This document shows, piece after piece, positions 1-10,430 of a stretch of 64,000 bases of DNA. Numbering within the stretch: the stretch's first letter is position 1; every line of letters starts with the position of its first letter. This DNA is from Arthrobacter globiformis (GTDB lineage: Bacteria; Actinomycetota; Actinomycetes; Actinomycetales; Micrococcaceae), in NCBI RefSeq assembly GCF_030818015.1, contig NZ_JAUSZX010000001.1:4712001-4776000 (forward strand), written 5' to 3'. The notes beneath the pieces were generated by a model. The model ran no database searches, was not told where the DNA came from, and was given only the letters and a program-made list of their open reading frames with translations. The position numbers were made by a program, and so were the translations under genes.

Positions 1-689
1 GCGGCGCAGCCGTTCTCCACGCATTCGCGCATGACGGCCCACAGCTTCAGCAGTTCCTCGCGGAGCTCCGTCTCGCTGCGCCACACCAGCTCGTTGGCGA
101 GCATGACGTCCGAGATCGACATGCCTTCGCGCTTGCAGATCTCCAGGAGTTCGTTGGCAGTGGTGAATGGGTACGGCAGCGGGGTTTCATCCGCCACCAC
201 CTTGGCGCCGGCGTCGGCATCGCCGTCAACCACGAAGCCGCCGCCGATGGAGTAGAAGCTCCGCTCGCTCAGCACCGTACCGGCGTGATCGAGGGCGCGG
301 AAGGTCATGCCGTTGGGGTGGGCCGGCAGCGACTTGCGCCGGTGCAGCACCACGTCCTCGTCCCAGTTGAAGTCCACCCGGTGGTCCCCGCCAATCCGCA
401 GTTCGGCGTCCAGGGCGGCGGCTGCCACCTGGTCATCAGCGGTGGACGTGTCAACGGTTTCCGGTTCCAAGCCCTGCAGGCCCAGCACCACTGCCTTGTC
501 GGAGCCGTGGCCCCGGCCAGTGGCACCAAGGGACCCGAAGAGCTCTGCCTGGACCCGGGTTGTGGCACTGAGCAGCCCGCCGCCCTTGAGCCCGTCGGCG
601 AACTGCTTTGCCGCCCGCATCGGGCCGACCGTGTGTGACGACGACGGCCCGATGCCAACGGAAAACAAGTCCAGGGCGCTGAGCGCCAT
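1..689 (-). CDS. sdaA: L-serine dehydratase (iron-sulfur type), N-terminal part, cut by window edge
   Basis: Deaminates L-serine to pyruvate and ammonia in the cytoplasm with a [4Fe-4S] cluster. The 229 residues present begin [20 protein letters not shown], the conserved SdaA beta-domain start, followed by VGPMRAAKQFADGL. The alpha domain with the cluster cysteines lies beyond base 1. The ATG (689-687) overlaps the TGA of soxG, so translation is probably coupled. As the last gene of glyA-soxBDAG-sdaA it turns the serine made by GlyA into pyruvate. Corynebacterium sp. P-1 is known to have purU at this operon position; here purU lies elsewhere. Confidence 0.93.
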   Translation of the reverse strand, partial: MALSALDLFSVGIGPSSSHTVGPMRAAKQFADGLKGGGLLSATTRVQAELFGSLGATGRGHGSDKAVVLGLQGLEPETVDTSTADDQVAAAALDAELRIGGDHRVDFNWDEDVVLHRRKSLPAHPNGMTFRALDHAGTVLSERSFYSIGGGFVVDGDADAGAKVVADETPLPYPFTTANELLEICKREGMSISDVMLANELVWRSETELREELLKLWAVMRECVENGCA

Positions 690-1324
690 CAGGGTACCTC
701 GGGGGAAGCGAACTCCCTCATGGCGTCCAGGAGCCAGCGGCCCAGGTAGTCCGCGAACGAGGCGCGGGGAAACAGCCGGAAGCTTTCCTCCCCGGTCTTG
801 AACAGGACCACCGGGATGTTGCCCACCTCGGTGTTCAGGGCGGTGCCCGGCTTGAGGGTGCGCGGGTGCAGGTCCAGGGCGCAGCCCTTCTCCAGCACCG
901 CCCGGGCCCGCGGGCCGGAGAGCTCGAACGTGGTGCGGTTGGCGGACAGGTCCACCACCTGTCCGGCGCCGTCGCCCAGGGCGGACTTGAGGGAGCCGAT
1001 CAGGTCTCCGCCCAGGGAGTCGTGGGCGTCTTCCGGGGCCACCACCAGGAACTCCTGCGGACCGAGCCACAGGACGCTGACCCGTTCCGTGCCGCGGACC
1101 TCGCCGCAGCGCTCCGGCAGGCCGCCGGTGACGGAGGCAATCCGGGCGCCGGCCTCGGAGCTGCGGTCCACCCGGACGCCGGCCATGGTCTGGAACGGGC
1201 CCTCTTTGAGGGTGACTGTTCCCTGCACGGACCCGGAGTCGAATGCTTCGGCCAGGTGTGAGGCTGGGCTGCGGCGGATTTCCCGGAGTCCATTGATGCC
1301 TGTGAAGGCTGCGGTGTTAGCCAT
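689..1324 (-). CDS. soxG: Sarcosine oxidase gamma subunit
   Basis: Smallest folate-domain-like subunit of heterotetrameric sarcosine oxidase, which oxidatively demethylates sarcosine to glycine, H2O2 and 5,10-methylene-THF. The protein begins [20 protein letters not shown] and is about 211 residues, normal for SoxG. An upstream in-frame ATG at 1348 exists, but the start at 1324 is preferred because it overlaps the last codons of soxA in the usual coupled way. The 3' end overlaps the sdaA start. Cytoplasmic, sixth-to-last step of the pathway operon. Confidence 0.92.
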   Translation of the reverse strand: MANTAAFTGINGLREIRRSPASHLAEAFDSGSVQGTVTLKEGPFQTMAGVRVDRSSEAGARIASVTGGLPERCGEVRGTERVSVLWLGPQEFLVVAPEDAHDSLGGDLIGSLKSALGDGAGQVVDLSANRTTFELSGPRARAVLEKGCALDLHPRTLKPGTALNTEVGNIPVVLFKTGEESFRLFPRASFADYLGRWLLDAMREFASPEVP

Positions 1325-4271
1325 CTTTGCGGGTCCCTTCGGGGTCAAACAGTACGGTTTCTGCCACGACTACGTCGACGAGCTGGTTGCCGGCGGCGGC
1401 CACCAGGGTCTCGCCGATCCGGTTGCGGCCGTTCTTGATCAGGGCCAAGCCGAACGAGCGGCCCAGTGCGGCACTGTGGTAGCTGGAGGTCACGAAGCCC
1501 TGCATCGGGACGGGGCCGTAGGCGGGGCTCGCCGGGATGCCCTTCTCCACCAGCTGGGTTCCTTCCGGAAGCTTCAGCGAGCCGTCCACCGGCAGGACGC
1601 TGACCAGGTGCTTGCGGTCATCGCGCTGCGCGTCCACCCGGGAGTAGGAGCGCTTGCCGATGAAGTCCTTGGCCTTGGAGACGATCCATTCCATGCCGGC
1701 ATCCTGCGGGGTGACGGTGCCGTCGGTGTCCTGCCCGACGATCGGGTAGCCCTTCTCGGCACGCAGCACGTGCATGGTCTCGGTGCCGTAAGGGGTGATG
1801 TTGAACTCGGCACCGGCCGCGGCCACGGATTCCCAGGTGTTCAGCCCGTACCAGGACGGCACGTTGATTTCGTAGGCCAGTTCACCGGAGAACGAGATCC
1901 GGCAGATGCGGGCCTGCACGCCGGACGCGAGGGTGGTTTCGCGGAAGGTCATGAACGGGAACGCCTCGGCGTCGAGGCCGCCGTTGGCGGCCAGTTCCGG
2001 GGCAACCTTGGCGATGACGTCGCGGGACTTGGGTCCGACGACGGCGATCGTGCTCCACTGTTCGGTCACCGAGGTGCAGTGCACGTCGAGTTCCGGCCAT
2101 TCGGTCTGCAGCCATTCCTCCAGCCAGTCCAGTACCTTGGCGGCACCGCCGGTGGTGGTGGTCATGAAGTACGTTTCCTCGTCCAGGCGCAGGGTCACGC
2201 CGTCGTCGAAGATCATGCCGTCCGGGAGGCACATGACGCCGTAGCGGGCGGAACCCGGGGCCAGCTTCTTGAACGCGTTGGTGTAGATCCGGTTCAGGAA
2301 CTCACCGGCATCCTTGCCACGGATTTCGATCTTGCCGAGGGTGGTGGCATCCATGAAGCCCACGGAGTCGCGGACGGCGGCGCACTCGCGGAGCACAGCC
2401 TCGTCCATGTCCTCGCCGTTCTGCGGGTAGTACCACGGCCGCTTCCACTGCCCGACGTCCTCGAACAGGGCGCCCTGGGCAACGTGCCACGGGTGGATCG
2501 AGGTGACGCGGGCGGGATCGAACAGCTCGCCGCGCTGGCGTCCGGCCAGTGCCGCGAAGGCCACCGGGGTGAACGGTGCCCGGTAGGTGGTGGTGCCGAT
2601 GTCGCCGATGCCCCGGGACGCCTCGCCGGCCTGGCGGAGAGCCGCAGCGATAACGCCGATGGCGTTCACGCCGGACGTCTTGCCCTGGTCGTTGGCGGTG
2701 CTGATGGAGGTGTAGCGCTTGATGTGCTCGACGGACCGCATGCCGGCGCCGGTGGAGCGCAGGACGTCGGCCACGGACTGGTCACGCTGGAAGTCGACGA
2801 AGTGGTGGTGCCAGTCGTCGGGGGTTCCGGTCTGGCCGGGGACCAGCCACAGCTGGCGGGTCGGGGCGGACGCCTTCGGCTCCGCCAGGGCGGAGGGCTC
2901 GACGGCGGACTCGAAGCCGGCGGCGATCGCAGCCGTTGCTCCGGCCGAGATGCCCTCGGCCAGGCAGTCCGCGAGTTCAAAGCTGCCGCGGCCGGAGCCG
3001 ATGGTCTGCTGGTTCGGAACCACGGTGGCCGGCACGAAGGCCGCGAGGTCCTCGTCCCAGCGCAGCTTGCCCTGTCGCTGCGAGTGCAGGTGCACCAGCG
3101 GGCTCCAGCCGCCGGACACTGCCAGCAGGTCGGCGGCGATCTCTTCGATACCGGAGGTGAGCTCGCCGTCGTCGTTGATGCTGCGGACGGTGACGCTGTT
3201 CAGCCGGCCATCGGCTGTGCCCTCTCCGGAGGAAGAGGTGTTGGCCACCGCGCTGCCGATGAGCACCCGGGTGCCGGCTTCGACGGCGGCGGCAGCCACC
3301 GGCGTGAGGGCGGGACGGGCGTCGACGACGGCCGCGACCTTGATGCCGGCGGCGCGCAGGTCCGCGGCCAGGGCGTAGGCGCTGTCGTTGGTGGTGCTGA
3401 TGACCACCCGCTGGCCGGCAGCCACGGCGTAGCGGTTCAGGTAGCTGCGGACAGCCGAGGCGAGCATGATGCCCGGGCGGTCGTTGTTCTCGAACACCAG
3501 CGGACGCTCGTGGGCGCCGGGGGCCAGGACAACCTGGTTGGCACGGATGTGCCAAATACGCTGGCGGGAAACGCCGGCGGCGGCCGGGCTGGAGAGGTGG
3601 TCGGTGCGGTTCTGCACGGCGATGACGTAGTTGGCGTCGTAGGCGCCGAACGCGCTGGTGCGGTTCAGCACGGTGCTTTCGGCGCCGGAGACGAGCTCGG
3701 CTTCGACGTCGGCAACCCATTCCAGTGCGGGCTTGCCCTCGATGGTTTCCGCCAGTTCGGACGCCGTGGATCCGGACAGCAGGGACCCGCCGAGTTCGGG
3801 CTGGTCGTCCATCAGGATGACGCGGGCGCCACTGCGGACAGCCTCGCGTGCGGCGGCCAGGCCTGCGGGTCCACCACCGATCACCAGGATGTCGGTGTGG
3901 ACGTACTTCTTGTCGTACTCGGCGCGGTCATCCGCCGGGTCGAGCTTGCCCAGGCCGTTCAGGAAGCCGGCCTTCAGGCCGTCCACCAGCGAAACGGTGG
4001 TGGCGGGGAGCATGGACTCGGCAACGTCACCGGGGAACCGGGCTTCGATCCGGACCAGGGCGTTGGGCTCTTCCACGCCGGCGGCCAGGATGCCGCGGGC
4101 GCGGTCCTCGTACAGCGAGTTGCCGGCGGCGATGCGGCCGTTGGCCAGCAGCGCGGAGGCCAGGGTGTCGCCTGGGTGTCCGGTGAATTCCTCGCCGTCC
4201 ACGGTGAAGCGCCAGGAGATGCTGCGGTCGATGCGGCCGCCGGTGCTGAGGCGCGCGTTCTGGGAAGTCAC
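1317..4271 (-). CDS. soxA: Sarcosine oxidase alpha subunit
   Basis: The 984-residue large subunit carries the noncovalent FAD/NAD site and the tetrahydrofolate site that converts the imine intermediate to methylene-THF. An N-terminal ferredoxin-like segment contains [21 protein letters not shown] dinucleotide-binding motif, [15 protein letters not shown], lies near residues 130-145. The C-terminal 380 residues are a GcvT-like aminomethyltransferase domain ([19 protein letters not shown]). Length is typical for heterotetrameric enzymes. The start overlaps the soxD stop by 4 bases (ATGA). The 1199-aa opposite-strand reading frame over this gene is an artefact of high GC. Confidence 0.96.
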   Translation of the reverse strand: MTSQNARLSTGGRIDRSISWRFTVDGEEFTGHPGDTLASALLANGRIAAGNSLYEDRARGILAAGVEEPNALVRIEARFPGDVAESMLPATTVSLVDGLKAGFLNGLGKLDPADDRAEYDKKYVHTDILVIGGGPAGLAAAREAVRSGARVILMDDQPELGGSLLSGSTASELAETIEGKPALEWVADVEAELVSGAESTVLNRTSAFGAYDANYVIAVQNRTDHLSSPAAAGVSRQRIWHIRANQVVLAPGAHERPLVFENNDRPGIMLASAVRSYLNRYAVAAGQRVVISTTNDSAYALAADLRAAGIKVAAVVDARPALTPVAAAAVEAGTRVLIGSAVANTSSSGEGTADGRLNSVTVRSINDDGELTSGIEEIAADLLAVSGGWSPLVHLHSQRQGKLRWDEDLAAFVPATVVPNQQTIGSGRGSFELADCLAEGISAGATAAIAAGFESAVEPSALAEPKASAPTRQLWLVPGQTGTPDDWHHHFVDFQRDQSVADVLRSTGAGMRSVEHIKRYTSISTANDQGKTSGVNAIGVIAAALRQAGEASRGIGDIGTTTYRAPFTPVAFAALAGRQRGELFDPARVTSIHPWHVAQGALFEDVGQWKRPWYYPQNGEDMDEAVLRECAAVRDSVGFMDATTLGKIEIRGKDAGEFLNRIYTNAFKKLAPGSARYGVMCLPDGMIFDDGVTLRLDEETYFMTTTTGGAAKVLDWLEEWLQTEWPELDVHCTSVTEQWSTIAVVGPKSRDVIAKVAPELAANGGLDAEAFPFMTFRETTLASGVQARICRISFSGELAYEINVPSWYGLNTWESVAAAGAEFNITPYGTETMHVLRAEKGYPIVGQDTDGTVTPQDAGMEWIVSKAKDFIGKRSYSRVDAQRDDRKHLVSVLPVDGSLKLPEGTQLVEKGIPASPAYGPVPMQGFVTSSYHSAALGRSFGLALIKNGRNRIGETLVAAAGNQLVDVVVAETVLFDPEGTRKDG

Positions 4272-4639
4272 TTGGTCGCTCCTTCCGGGGCGGTGCTGGG
4301 GCTGAGGGGGGTGGTGCTGGCGGCGCCGGTACTTGCGGTGCCGGTGTCAGCTGCGGGTGGAACGGGCGCGGCGGGCCGCGGCACCCCCATCTGGTAGACG
4401 GCCTGGATGTCGTACGTGACCGTGTCGCGGAGCATGTTGAACCACTGCCGGCAGCCGGTGCTGTGCACCCACCGCTCGGCGAAGGTGCCCTTGGTGTTCT
4501 CGCGGTAGAACAGGTACTCGGCCCATTCCCGGTCGGTGAGGTCGTTGGGGTTCTCGGGGTAGGGCACGTGGGCCTGGCCGCCGTAGTGGAACTCAGTTTC
4601 GTCCCGCGGGCCGCAGTTGGGGCAGGAGATAAGCAGCAT
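4268..4639 (-). CDS. soxD: Sarcosine oxidase delta subunit (zinc-binding)
   Basis: Small zinc-binding structural subunit of the sarcosine oxidase complex. Residues Cys6 and Cys9 (CPNCG), His59 and Cys63 (WVHSTGC) fall at the positions of the zinc ligands known from the family. The core ends near residue 92; the last 30 residues are a low-complexity Pro/Ala/Thr tail. It lies 30 bases downstream of soxB and overlaps soxA by 4 bases. Confidence 0.95.
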   Translation of the reverse strand: MLLISCPNCGPRDETEFHYGGQAHVPYPENPNDLTDREWAEYLFYRENTKGTFAERWVHSTGCRQWFNMLRDTVTYDIQAVYQMGVPRPAAPVPPAADTGTASTGAASTTPLSPSTAPEGATK

Positions 4640-4669
4640 GTGCGTCTTCTTCTTTCTTATGGACCGTGG

Positions 4670-5890
4670 CTAGTGGGCGACGGCGGCAGCGCCGTGTTCG
4701 TCAATCAGGGCACCGGTTTCGAAGCGTTCCAGGGCAAACGGCCTGTTGAGCTTGTGCGGTGCTCCGGTGGCGATGGTGTGCGCGAAGGTCAGGCCGGCAG
4801 CCGGCGTGCCCTTGAAGCCGCCGGTTCCCCAGCCGCAGTTGACGAACATGTTGTCCACTGGGGTGGTGCCCACGATCGGTGAGGCATCCAGGGTTGTGTC
4901 CACGATGCCGCCCCAGGTCCGGAGAACGTGTGCCCGGGCAAAGATCGGGAACAGTTCGACGGCGGCCGCCATCTGGTGCTCGATCACGTGGAAGGAACCG
5001 CGCTGGCCGTAGCCGTTGTAGGAGTCCACGCCGGCACCCATGACCAGCTCGCCCTTGTGTGCCTGGGAGACGTACACGTGAACGTGGTTGGACATGACTA
5101 CGGTGGGGTGCACGGGCTCGTGCAGCTCGGAGACCAAGGCCTGCAGCGGGTGGGACTGGATGGGGAGCCGGAAGCCGGCCATTTCCGCCAGGACCGAGCT
5201 GTGGCCGGCGGCGCAGAGACCCACCTTCTCGGTGTTGATGGTGCCGCGGTTGGTCTTGACGCCCACCACGCGGTTGCCGTCCTTGACGAAGCCGGTGACT
5301 TCGCAGTTCTGGATGATGTCCACGCCCATCTCGTCACACTTGCGGGCGAAGGCCCAGGCGACGTGGTCGTGCTTGGCGATGCCGGCGCGAGGCTGGTAGG
5401 TGGCGCCCATGACCGGGTAGCGGATGTCGTCGCGGATGTTCAGGATCGGGCAGAGTTCCTTGACCTGTTGCGGGTCCAGCCATTCCGCGTCCACGCCGTT
5501 GAGCTTGTTGGCGCCCACGCGGCGGATGCTCTCGCGCACGTCGCCCAGGGTGTGGGCCAGGTTCATCACGCCGCGCTGGCTGAAGAGGAAGTCGTACTCC
5601 AGCTCCTCGGGCAGGATCTCCCACAGCTTCAGGGCGTGCTCGTAGATGGCGGCGCTCTCGTCCCAGAGGTAGTTGGAACGGATGATGGTGGTGTTGCGGG
5701 CCATGTTGCCGCCGGCCAGCCAGCCCTTTTCCAGGACGGCGATGTTGGTCATGCCGTGGTTCTTGGCCAGGAAGTACGCGGTGGCCAGGCCGTGCCCGCC
5801 GCCGCCGACGATCACGGCGTCATAGGAGGACTTGGGCTCCGGGTTGTGCCACAGGAAATCCGGATGCTCCGGGAGCTGGTGGGTGCTCAC
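4670..5890 (-). CDS. soxB: Sarcosine oxidase beta subunit
   Basis: Catalytic flavin subunit (406 residues) that binds sarcosine and FAD and carries the covalent FMN shared with the alpha subunit. Features seen are the dinucleotide motif [19 protein letters not shown] (residues 25-43), [15 protein letters not shown], and KHDHVAWA at 173-180, where His174 sits at the expected FMN-attachment histidine. The ATG overlaps the glyA stop (ATGA), placing it second in the operon. Length is normal. Confidence 0.95.
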   Translation of the reverse strand: MSTHQLPEHPDFLWHNPEPKSSYDAVIVGGGGHGLATAYFLAKNHGMTNIAVLEKGWLAGGNMARNTTIIRSNYLWDESAAIYEHALKLWEILPEELEYDFLFSQRGVMNLAHTLGDVRESIRRVGANKLNGVDAEWLDPQQVKELCPILNIRDDIRYPVMGATYQPRAGIAKHDHVAWAFARKCDEMGVDIIQNCEVTGFVKDGNRVVGVKTNRGTINTEKVGLCAAGHSSVLAEMAGFRLPIQSHPLQALVSELHEPVHPTVVMSNHVHVYVSQAHKGELVMGAGVDSYNGYGQRGSFHVIEHQMAAAVELFPIFARAHVLRTWGGIVDTTLDASPIVGTTPVDNMFVNCGWGTGGFKGTPAAGLTFAHTIATGAPHKLNRPFALERFETGALIDEHGAAAVAH

Positions 5891-7242
5891 TGGGCTGCTC
5901 CAATCATGTCGGTTTCAAACGCGGCAATCTCGGTTGCGCCGCTGAGCTGGGGGTACAGGGGGAACTGCTCGGCGAGTGCAGTGACGCGGGCGCGGAGTTC
6001 GACGGCGGTGTCGTCGTCGAGCGTTCCGGTACCGTCTGTACCAGTACTGGCAGAGGCGATCAGGGCCGTGGCGATGATGTCCGCTACCTCGGTGAACGCG
6101 GCGGCACCGAAGCCGCGGGTGGCCAGGGCGGGGGTACCGATCCGGAGGCCGGAGGAAACCATCGGCGGGCGGGGGTCGAAGGGGACGGCATTGCGGTTGA
6201 CGGTGATGCCGATCCGGTGCAGCGTGTCCTCGGCCTGCTGGCCGTCGAGTTCCGAGTTCCGCAGGTCAACGAGGACCAGGTGGACGTCCGTGCCGCCGTT
6301 GACCACGGTGATGCCCGCGGCTTCGAGGTCGGGCTGCAGGAAGCGCTCGGCCAGCAGCTTGGCGCCCTCCAGGACGCGCTCCTGGCGTTCCTTGAAGCCC
6401 TCGGTTGCTGCCAGCTTGAAGGCCACGGCCTTGGCAGCAATGACATGCTCCAGCGGGCCGCCCTGCTGGCCAGGGAAGACGGCGCTGTTGATTTTCTTGG
6501 CGTATTGCTCCTTGGCGAGGATGACGCCGCCGCGGGGGCCGCCCAGGGTCTTGTGCGTGGTGGTGGTGACGACGTCGGCGTAGGGCACCGGGTTGGGGTG
6601 GAGGCCCGCGGCGACGAGGCCGGCGAAGTGCGCCATGTCCACCATCAGGTAGGCACCGACGAGGTCGGCGATCCGGCGGAACTCGGCGAAGTCGAGCTGG
6701 CGGGAGTAGGCGGACCAGCCGGCCACGATGAGCTTGGGCTTGTGCTCCAGCGCCAGGGCCTCAACCTCGGCCATGTCCACGCGGAAGTCGGATTCGCGGA
6801 CGTGGTACGGGACCACGTTGTAGAGCTTGCCGGAGAAGTTGATGCGCATGCCGTGGGTGAGGTGGCCGCCGTGGGCCAGGTCCAGGCCCATGATGGTGTC
6901 GCCCGGGTTCAGCAGTGCGAACATTGCCGCCGCGTTAGCCTGGGCGCCGGAGTGCGGCTGGACGTTGGCGAACTCGGCACCGAAGAGTGCCTTCACGCGG
7001 TCGATGGCGAGCTGCTCGACCACATCAACGTGTTCGCAGCCGCCGTAGTAGCGCTTGCCGGGGTAGCCCTCGGCGTACTTGTTGGTGAGGACCGAACCCT
7101 GCGCCTCCATGACGGCCGCAGGAGCGAAGTTCTCCGAGGCGATCATTTCCAGCGTGGACTGCTGGCGGTCCAGCTCGCGGGCGACTGCTTGCTGGATCTC
7201 GGGATCGACTGCGGAAAGTCGGTCGTTCAACTGCTCAACCAC
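5887..7242 (-). CDS. glyA: Serine hydroxymethyltransferase
   Basis: PLP enzyme that joins glycine and methylene-THF to give serine, here using both products of sarcosine oxidase. The 451-residue protein has the SHMT core [21 protein letters not shown] and [14 protein letters not shown] with PLP-binding Lys231. A loop of about 15 residues rich in Ser/Thr/Gly ([15 protein letters not shown]) near residue 395 is an unusual insertion. First gene of the sarcosine operon. Its promoter carries a perfect TGATATATCA operator between -35 and -10. A second, housekeeping glyA is probable elsewhere in the genome (inference). Confidence 0.96.
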   Translation of the reverse strand: MVEQLNDRLSAVDPEIQQAVARELDRQQSTLEMIASENFAPAAVMEAQGSVLTNKYAEGYPGKRYYGGCEHVDVVEQLAIDRVKALFGAEFANVQPHSGAQANAAAMFALLNPGDTIMGLDLAHGGHLTHGMRINFSGKLYNVVPYHVRESDFRVDMAEVEALALEHKPKLIVAGWSAYSRQLDFAEFRRIADLVGAYLMVDMAHFAGLVAAGLHPNPVPYADVVTTTTHKTLGGPRGGVILAKEQYAKKINSAVFPGQQGGPLEHVIAAKAVAFKLAATEGFKERQERVLEGAKLLAERFLQPDLEAAGITVVNGGTDVHLVLVDLRNSELDGQQAEDTLHRIGITVNRNAVPFDPRPPMVSSGLRIGTPALATRGFGAAAFTEVADIIATALIASASTGTDGTGTLDDDTAVELRARVTALAEQFPLYPQLSGATEIAAFETDMIGAAQ

Positions 7243-7270
7243 GAATGCTCCTTATGAAATACCACTTTGC

Positions 7271-7299
7271 TTATGACTGATATATCAGTATGAGGTCAA
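7271..7299 (-). promoter_or_regulatory. glyA-sox promoter with GntR-type operator in the spacer
   Basis: On the minus strand, TTGACC (7299-7294) and TCATAA (7276-7271) are 17 bp apart. A perfect 14-bp palindrome ACTGATATATCAGT occupies 7276-7289, inside the spacer and touching the -10. A repressor bound there would block the promoter. The GntR/FCD gene starting at 7387 is divergent and the obvious candidate regulator. Related sites occur at 22429, 27101 and 34878. Confidence 0.7.
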
Positions 7300-7386
7300 T
7301 GGTATGATTGGGCTCACAACAGAGTCAATAGCTGGAAGCAAAATGGCACTTCGCTTCCGCTTGGAGCCCATGAACGGAGTCTCGCT

Positions 7387-8058
7387 GTGAATGCTCTTCA
7401 CGCCATGTCACCCGCCGAGGACGAAGCGCTGTCCCAGGCCGAGGCTGCGTACCGGCAGCTGCGCGACAAGCTGATCATGTTGGACATCCGCCCGGGCGAG
7501 CCCATCAATGACGGCCAGCTTGCGGCTGAACTCGGCTTCGGGCGCACGCCCGTCCGTGAGGCCATCAAGCGGCTGGAGGTGGACCACCTGGTGGTGTCCT
7601 ACCCCCGACGGGGCACCTTCGCCACCACCGTTGACTTCACGGAACTGGCCGACGTCTCGGAAATCCGGGAACTGCTTGAACCGCTCGCGGCACGGCGGGC
7701 TGCCAAGCGGGCAAACACCGCCATGCGCGAGGAACTGCTGGACGTCGCCAAGGCCATCTCTGAGCTGGCGCCCACCCCCGCCCAGTCGCGGGAGCTCATG
7801 CGCTACGACCTGACCGTGCACCGGCTGATCTACCGCGCCGCGGCCAATCCGCACCTCGAGGACACCCTGATCCGCTACGACAACCTCGCCACGCGAATCT
7901 GGTGCCTGGTCCTGGACAAGGTCCCGTCGGTGAGCGGCCACATCAGCGAGCACGTGGACCTGCTCAAGGCCGTAGCAGAGGGGGACGCGGACAAGGCCGG
8001 CGAGCTCGCGCTGCACCACGTCACGAGCTTCGAGGAGACCATCCGCAAGGTGCTGTAA
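7387..8058 (+). CDS. GntR-family (FCD domain) transcriptional regulator 1
   Basis: N-terminal winged helix (residues about 15-80, LGFGRTPVREAIKRLEVDHL) and a C-terminal FCD ligand domain ending near residue 220. The start is taken as GTG 7387; an ATG six codons later is possible. It is divergent from glyA-sox and shares the intergenic palindrome, so it probably represses the sarcosine operon and itself. It is clearly paralogous to the regulator at 26346-27026: both contain ANPHLEDxLIRYDNLATRIWC. The ligand is unknown; a pathway metabolite such as sarcosine or dimethylglycine is an inference. Confidence 0.9.
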   Translation: MNALHAMSPAEDEALSQAEAAYRQLRDKLIMLDIRPGEPINDGQLAAELGFGRTPVREAIKRLEVDHLVVSYPRRGTFATTVDFTELADVSEIRELLEPLAARRAAKRANTAMREELLDVAKAISELAPTPAQSRELMRYDLTVHRLIYRAAANPHLEDTLIRYDNLATRIWCLVLDKVPSVSGHISEHVDLLKAVAEGDADKAGELALHHVTSFEETIRKVL

Positions 8059-8166
8059 GTCGGGACTTTCGCGCCGCAGTGCGGGAGCGTTCAACTTTGG
8101 GCGACGGGAAGTGAGGGCGCGTCGCACATCAGGCGACGGGATCTGCGGGAGCGTTTGAGTGGGAAC

Positions 8167-8200
8167 GAGGAATCCCCCGGGACTTTCCGGGGGATTCCTC
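8167..8200. terminator. Bidirectional hairpin between convergent genes
   Basis: Perfect 14-bp stem GAGGAATCCCCCGG (8167-8180) and its complement (8187-8200), loop GACTTT. It lies between the convergent GntR gene and the secreted-protein gene. No strong T-run on either side. Confidence 0.65.
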
Positions 8201-8269
8201 AGTTCATGGGTGAGGTCAGGTCATGGGTGAATTCAGGCTGACGGTGTCGGCAGCCTGGTGGACTGCTTG

Positions 8270-8800
8270 CTAGTGGCCGCCGCCTCCGATCACGCCCTTC
8301 TCGACGGCCTTCGTGACGGCGTCGGCTTCGGCCTGGGTCAGGGTGCCGTCCTTGACGGCCGTGTCGAGCTTGGTCTTCAGCGCGGCAGCTCGTTCCGCCT
8401 GCTCAGCCGTGCGGATTTCCGTCAGGGCCGCGGTGACCTTGGATTCGTCGACGCCGAGTGCCGTCGCCAGGGATTTGGCCAGCGCCGCATCCTGGGCAGT
8501 GCGGTCTGGCTTGGTGCCCTCGGCCGGCGACGCCGTCGGCTTGTTGGCATCGCGGAACGCCTGGATTGCCTCGGTGACCTTCGCTTCGTCAACACCCAGC
8601 TTGGCGGCAAGGTCTGCCGCGATCTGGCCGCGGTCGCCCTTGTGGCCCCGGAAGCCGTCGGTCGATGCGCTGCTAGTGCCCGACGTTGCGCTGGGGCTCG
8701 GGGTGGTGGCGGCTGAGGCCATTCCGGTAACCCCCAGGCCGGCGCCGAGCGCCAGGGCGCCAGCGGTGATGCCGAGGGTGATTCTCTTGGTTCGTGACAT
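8270..8800 (-). CDS. Secreted or surface helical-repeat protein, unknown function
   Basis: 176 residues with a classic signal peptide (SRTKRITLGITAGALALGAG, likely cut after MASA near residue 30). The mature part has a Ser/Thr linker and two similar helical repeats, LAAKLGVDEAKVTEAI (about 65-80) and LATALGVDESKVTAAL (about 111-126). It ends in Gly-Gly-Gly-Gly-His. The start has a good ribosome site (AAGGAGA, 7 bases upstream). Many actinobacteria encode similar short exported proteins without assigned function. No link to betaine metabolism is visible. Confidence 0.8.
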   Translation of the reverse strand: MSRTKRITLGITAGALALGAGLGVTGMASAATTPSPSATSGTSSASTDGFRGHKGDRGQIAADLAAKLGVDEAKVTEAIQAFRDANKPTASPAEGTKPDRTAQDAALAKSLATALGVDESKVTAALTEIRTAEQAERAAALKTKLDTAVKDGTLTQAEADAVTKAVEKGVIGGGGH

Positions 8801-8910
8801 GGTGTCTCCTTGATCGGCCGTGCGATACGGCTTTGAACGGGAAGGGCATCTGTCCTAGCCCCTCACTCAAAGATCCGGCAGCAGCTTAGGGCACCGCTGT
8901 TCGGAAACTG

Positions 8911-9279
8911 TCAGGAGGCTGTGAACCCGGCTGCTCTGCGGAAGTTTTCAGCCAGTGAAAACCGCGCATACTTCAACCCGGGCAATCCGCCAAGCTTGTC
9001 CAAACGACGTCCCCACGGCGATGCCGAATAAAGAAGGACGGAACTCCACCACAGGGCGGTCTGCTCCAGTCGGCGCTCGGCGACCGCCAGCAGAAGGTGC
9101 TTCTTAGAGCGGAAGTGGTGCAGCAGGCCGCTTTCGCTGAGTCCGACGTCGGCGGCCACCTGCGACAGCGGCACCCGGTGATAGCCGGACGCTGAAAAGA
9201 GCCGCGCGGCAGCGTCCAGAATTTCGGCCCGCTTGGCCCGGCCTACCTCGTAGCTGCCTGTTTTCCGCCTCGTCCGCAC
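8911..9279 (-). CDS. Short TetR-family regulator, probably truncated
   Basis: The helix-turn-helix region is clear: RAKRAEILDAAARLFSASGY, LSQVAADVGLSESGLLHHF, SKKHLLLAVAERRL. The protein stops about 120 residues after the GTG proposed at 9279, whereas TetR proteins usually run 190-210, so most of the ligand/dimer domain is missing. A longer reading to 9414 would overlap the divergent EAL gene and adds no TetR-like sequence. Either a degraded gene or an unusual minimal regulator. Confidence 0.6.
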   Translation of the reverse strand: MRTRRKTGSYEVGRAKRAEILDAAARLFSASGYHRVPLSQVAADVGLSESGLLHHFRSKKHLLLAVAERRLEQTALWWSSVLLYSASPWGRRLDKLGGLPGLKYARFSLAENFRRAAGFTAS

Positions 9280-9371
9280 CGCTTCAGGGTAGCGGCCCAC
9301 GCCGCTTCGGGTAACGGACGGCCACAGTCCCGGTGCCGCCTCGATCGCGGCATCAGCTACCGAGGAGTAGT

Positions 9372-10388
9372 GTGAAAGCCATGGACGAGTCGTCTCCAGA
9401 CGGTGAACACGCACCGGAACTGTTCCGCAACGTGGACGGAGAAACGCTTCGGCGCCAGGTGCTGGAGATCATCAGCGATGTGCTGGCAGACTCCGACCCG
9501 CAGAAGGCCTGGGCGAGGGAGCAACTGCTCGACCTGCTGGCGACTCACATGGACGACCCGGAACAGGCACTACTGCACCATCTGATCAGCACCAGGAACG
9601 TCCCCGACTCCTCACATGAGGATTCATCGGAGGAGTCTTCCAGGCCCACCACCCCGGCCGCAACGGGAAAGCGGATGCTGCTGACGGCTTTCCAGCCCAT
9701 CAGGCGGCTGCCTGGCGGCGAAGTGATCGGCGTTGAGGCGCTGGCACGGTTCGTCAGCCATGAAGGGACCAGCGCAGACGTCTGGTTCCGGGGAGCAGCC
9801 GCCATGGGACTGGGGCCGGACCTGGAAATCGCAGCCCTGCACCTCGCTCTTTCCGCAGCAGGAGAGATTCCAGCCCACCTTTTCGCATCGGTCAACCTCA
9901 GCCCCACCGCATGCGCCGACCCCCGCGTTCAGGCGCTGATGCTGGGAGGGACCGTCGACCCGCACAGGATGGTCATCGAAATCATGGGCGACATTGCGGA
10001 CCGGGAACTGGCGGCCCTCGCCGCGGTCCTGAGCCCCCTGCGCCAACACGGTGTACGCCTGGCTGTGGACGGTTCCGGTCCGGCCGCCACCTCGGCCAAG
10101 CAAATCCTCCACCTGCTTCCCGACATCATCAAAGTCGACCGCGACTTCCTCGCCAGTGCCGTTGCTTCAGGAGACCGGCCTGCCACAGCCCCCTTCGTTT
10201 TCGCACTCGCCGAGCAGACCGGCGCAACGCTGTCCGCGGAGGGAATCGAGAGCCGCGAGGAACTCGCCGCCGTCGTGGAATTGGGAATCGACAGGGGCCA
10301 GGGCTACCTGCTGGGCAGGCCCTCAGTGGACCCGCGGGACTGGGCAGCCTGGACCAGTGACTCAGACCCGGTGGAGGACCGCGGATAA
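9372..10388 (+). CDS. EAL-domain protein with degenerate active site
   Basis: About 336-339 residues. The first 100 are acidic and helical; the rest is an EAL fold: FQPIRRLPGGEVIGVEALARF, SVNLSP, IIKVDRDFL, AEGIES, GQGYLLGRP. The EAL glutamate and the Asn of SVNLSP are kept. The metal-binding Asp-Asp-Phe-Gly motif is replaced by LAVDGSG, and the usual E-x-T-E strand reads IEIMGD. Hydrolysis of c-di-GMP is therefore doubtful; sensing or scaffolding is possible. The start is GTG 9372 (GAGGAG 4 bases upstream) or ATG 9381. Confidence 0.8.
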   Translation: MKAMDESSPDGEHAPELFRNVDGETLRRQVLEIISDVLADSDPQKAWAREQLLDLLATHMDDPEQALLHHLISTRNVPDSSHEDSSEESSRPTTPAATGKRMLLTAFQPIRRLPGGEVIGVEALARFVSHEGTSADVWFRGAAAMGLGPDLEIAALHLALSAAGEIPAHLFASVNLSPTACADPRVQALMLGGTVDPHRMVIEIMGDIADRELAALAAVLSPLRQHGVRLAVDGSGPAATSAKQILHLLPDIIKVDRDFLASAVASGDRPATAPFVFALAEQTGATLSAEGIESREELAAVVELGIDRGQGYLLGRPSVDPRDWAAWTSDSDPVEDRG

Positions 10389-10412
10389 AAACAGTGCGTA
10401 CTCGGTTTTTAT
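10385..10412. terminator. A/T-rich hairpin at the end of the EAL gene
   Basis: ATAAAAAC (10385-10392) pairs with GTTTTTAT (10405-10412), with AGT/ACT continuing the stem inside. It overlaps the TAA of the EAL gene. The T-run in the 3' arm resembles a rho-independent terminator, though the stem is weak. Confidence 0.4.
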
Positions 10413-10430
10413 CGACTGCTCTTTGAGTAA

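Noticed and set aside
1325..1348. Earlier SoxG start at 1348
   Set aside because: Would add eight residues inside soxA; the 1324 ATG gives the usual stop-start overlap.
798..4397. 1199-residue plus-strand open frame opposite soxA
   Set aside because: Antisense shadow produced by third-position GC; soxA/soxD on the minus strand have clear family motifs and operon overlaps.
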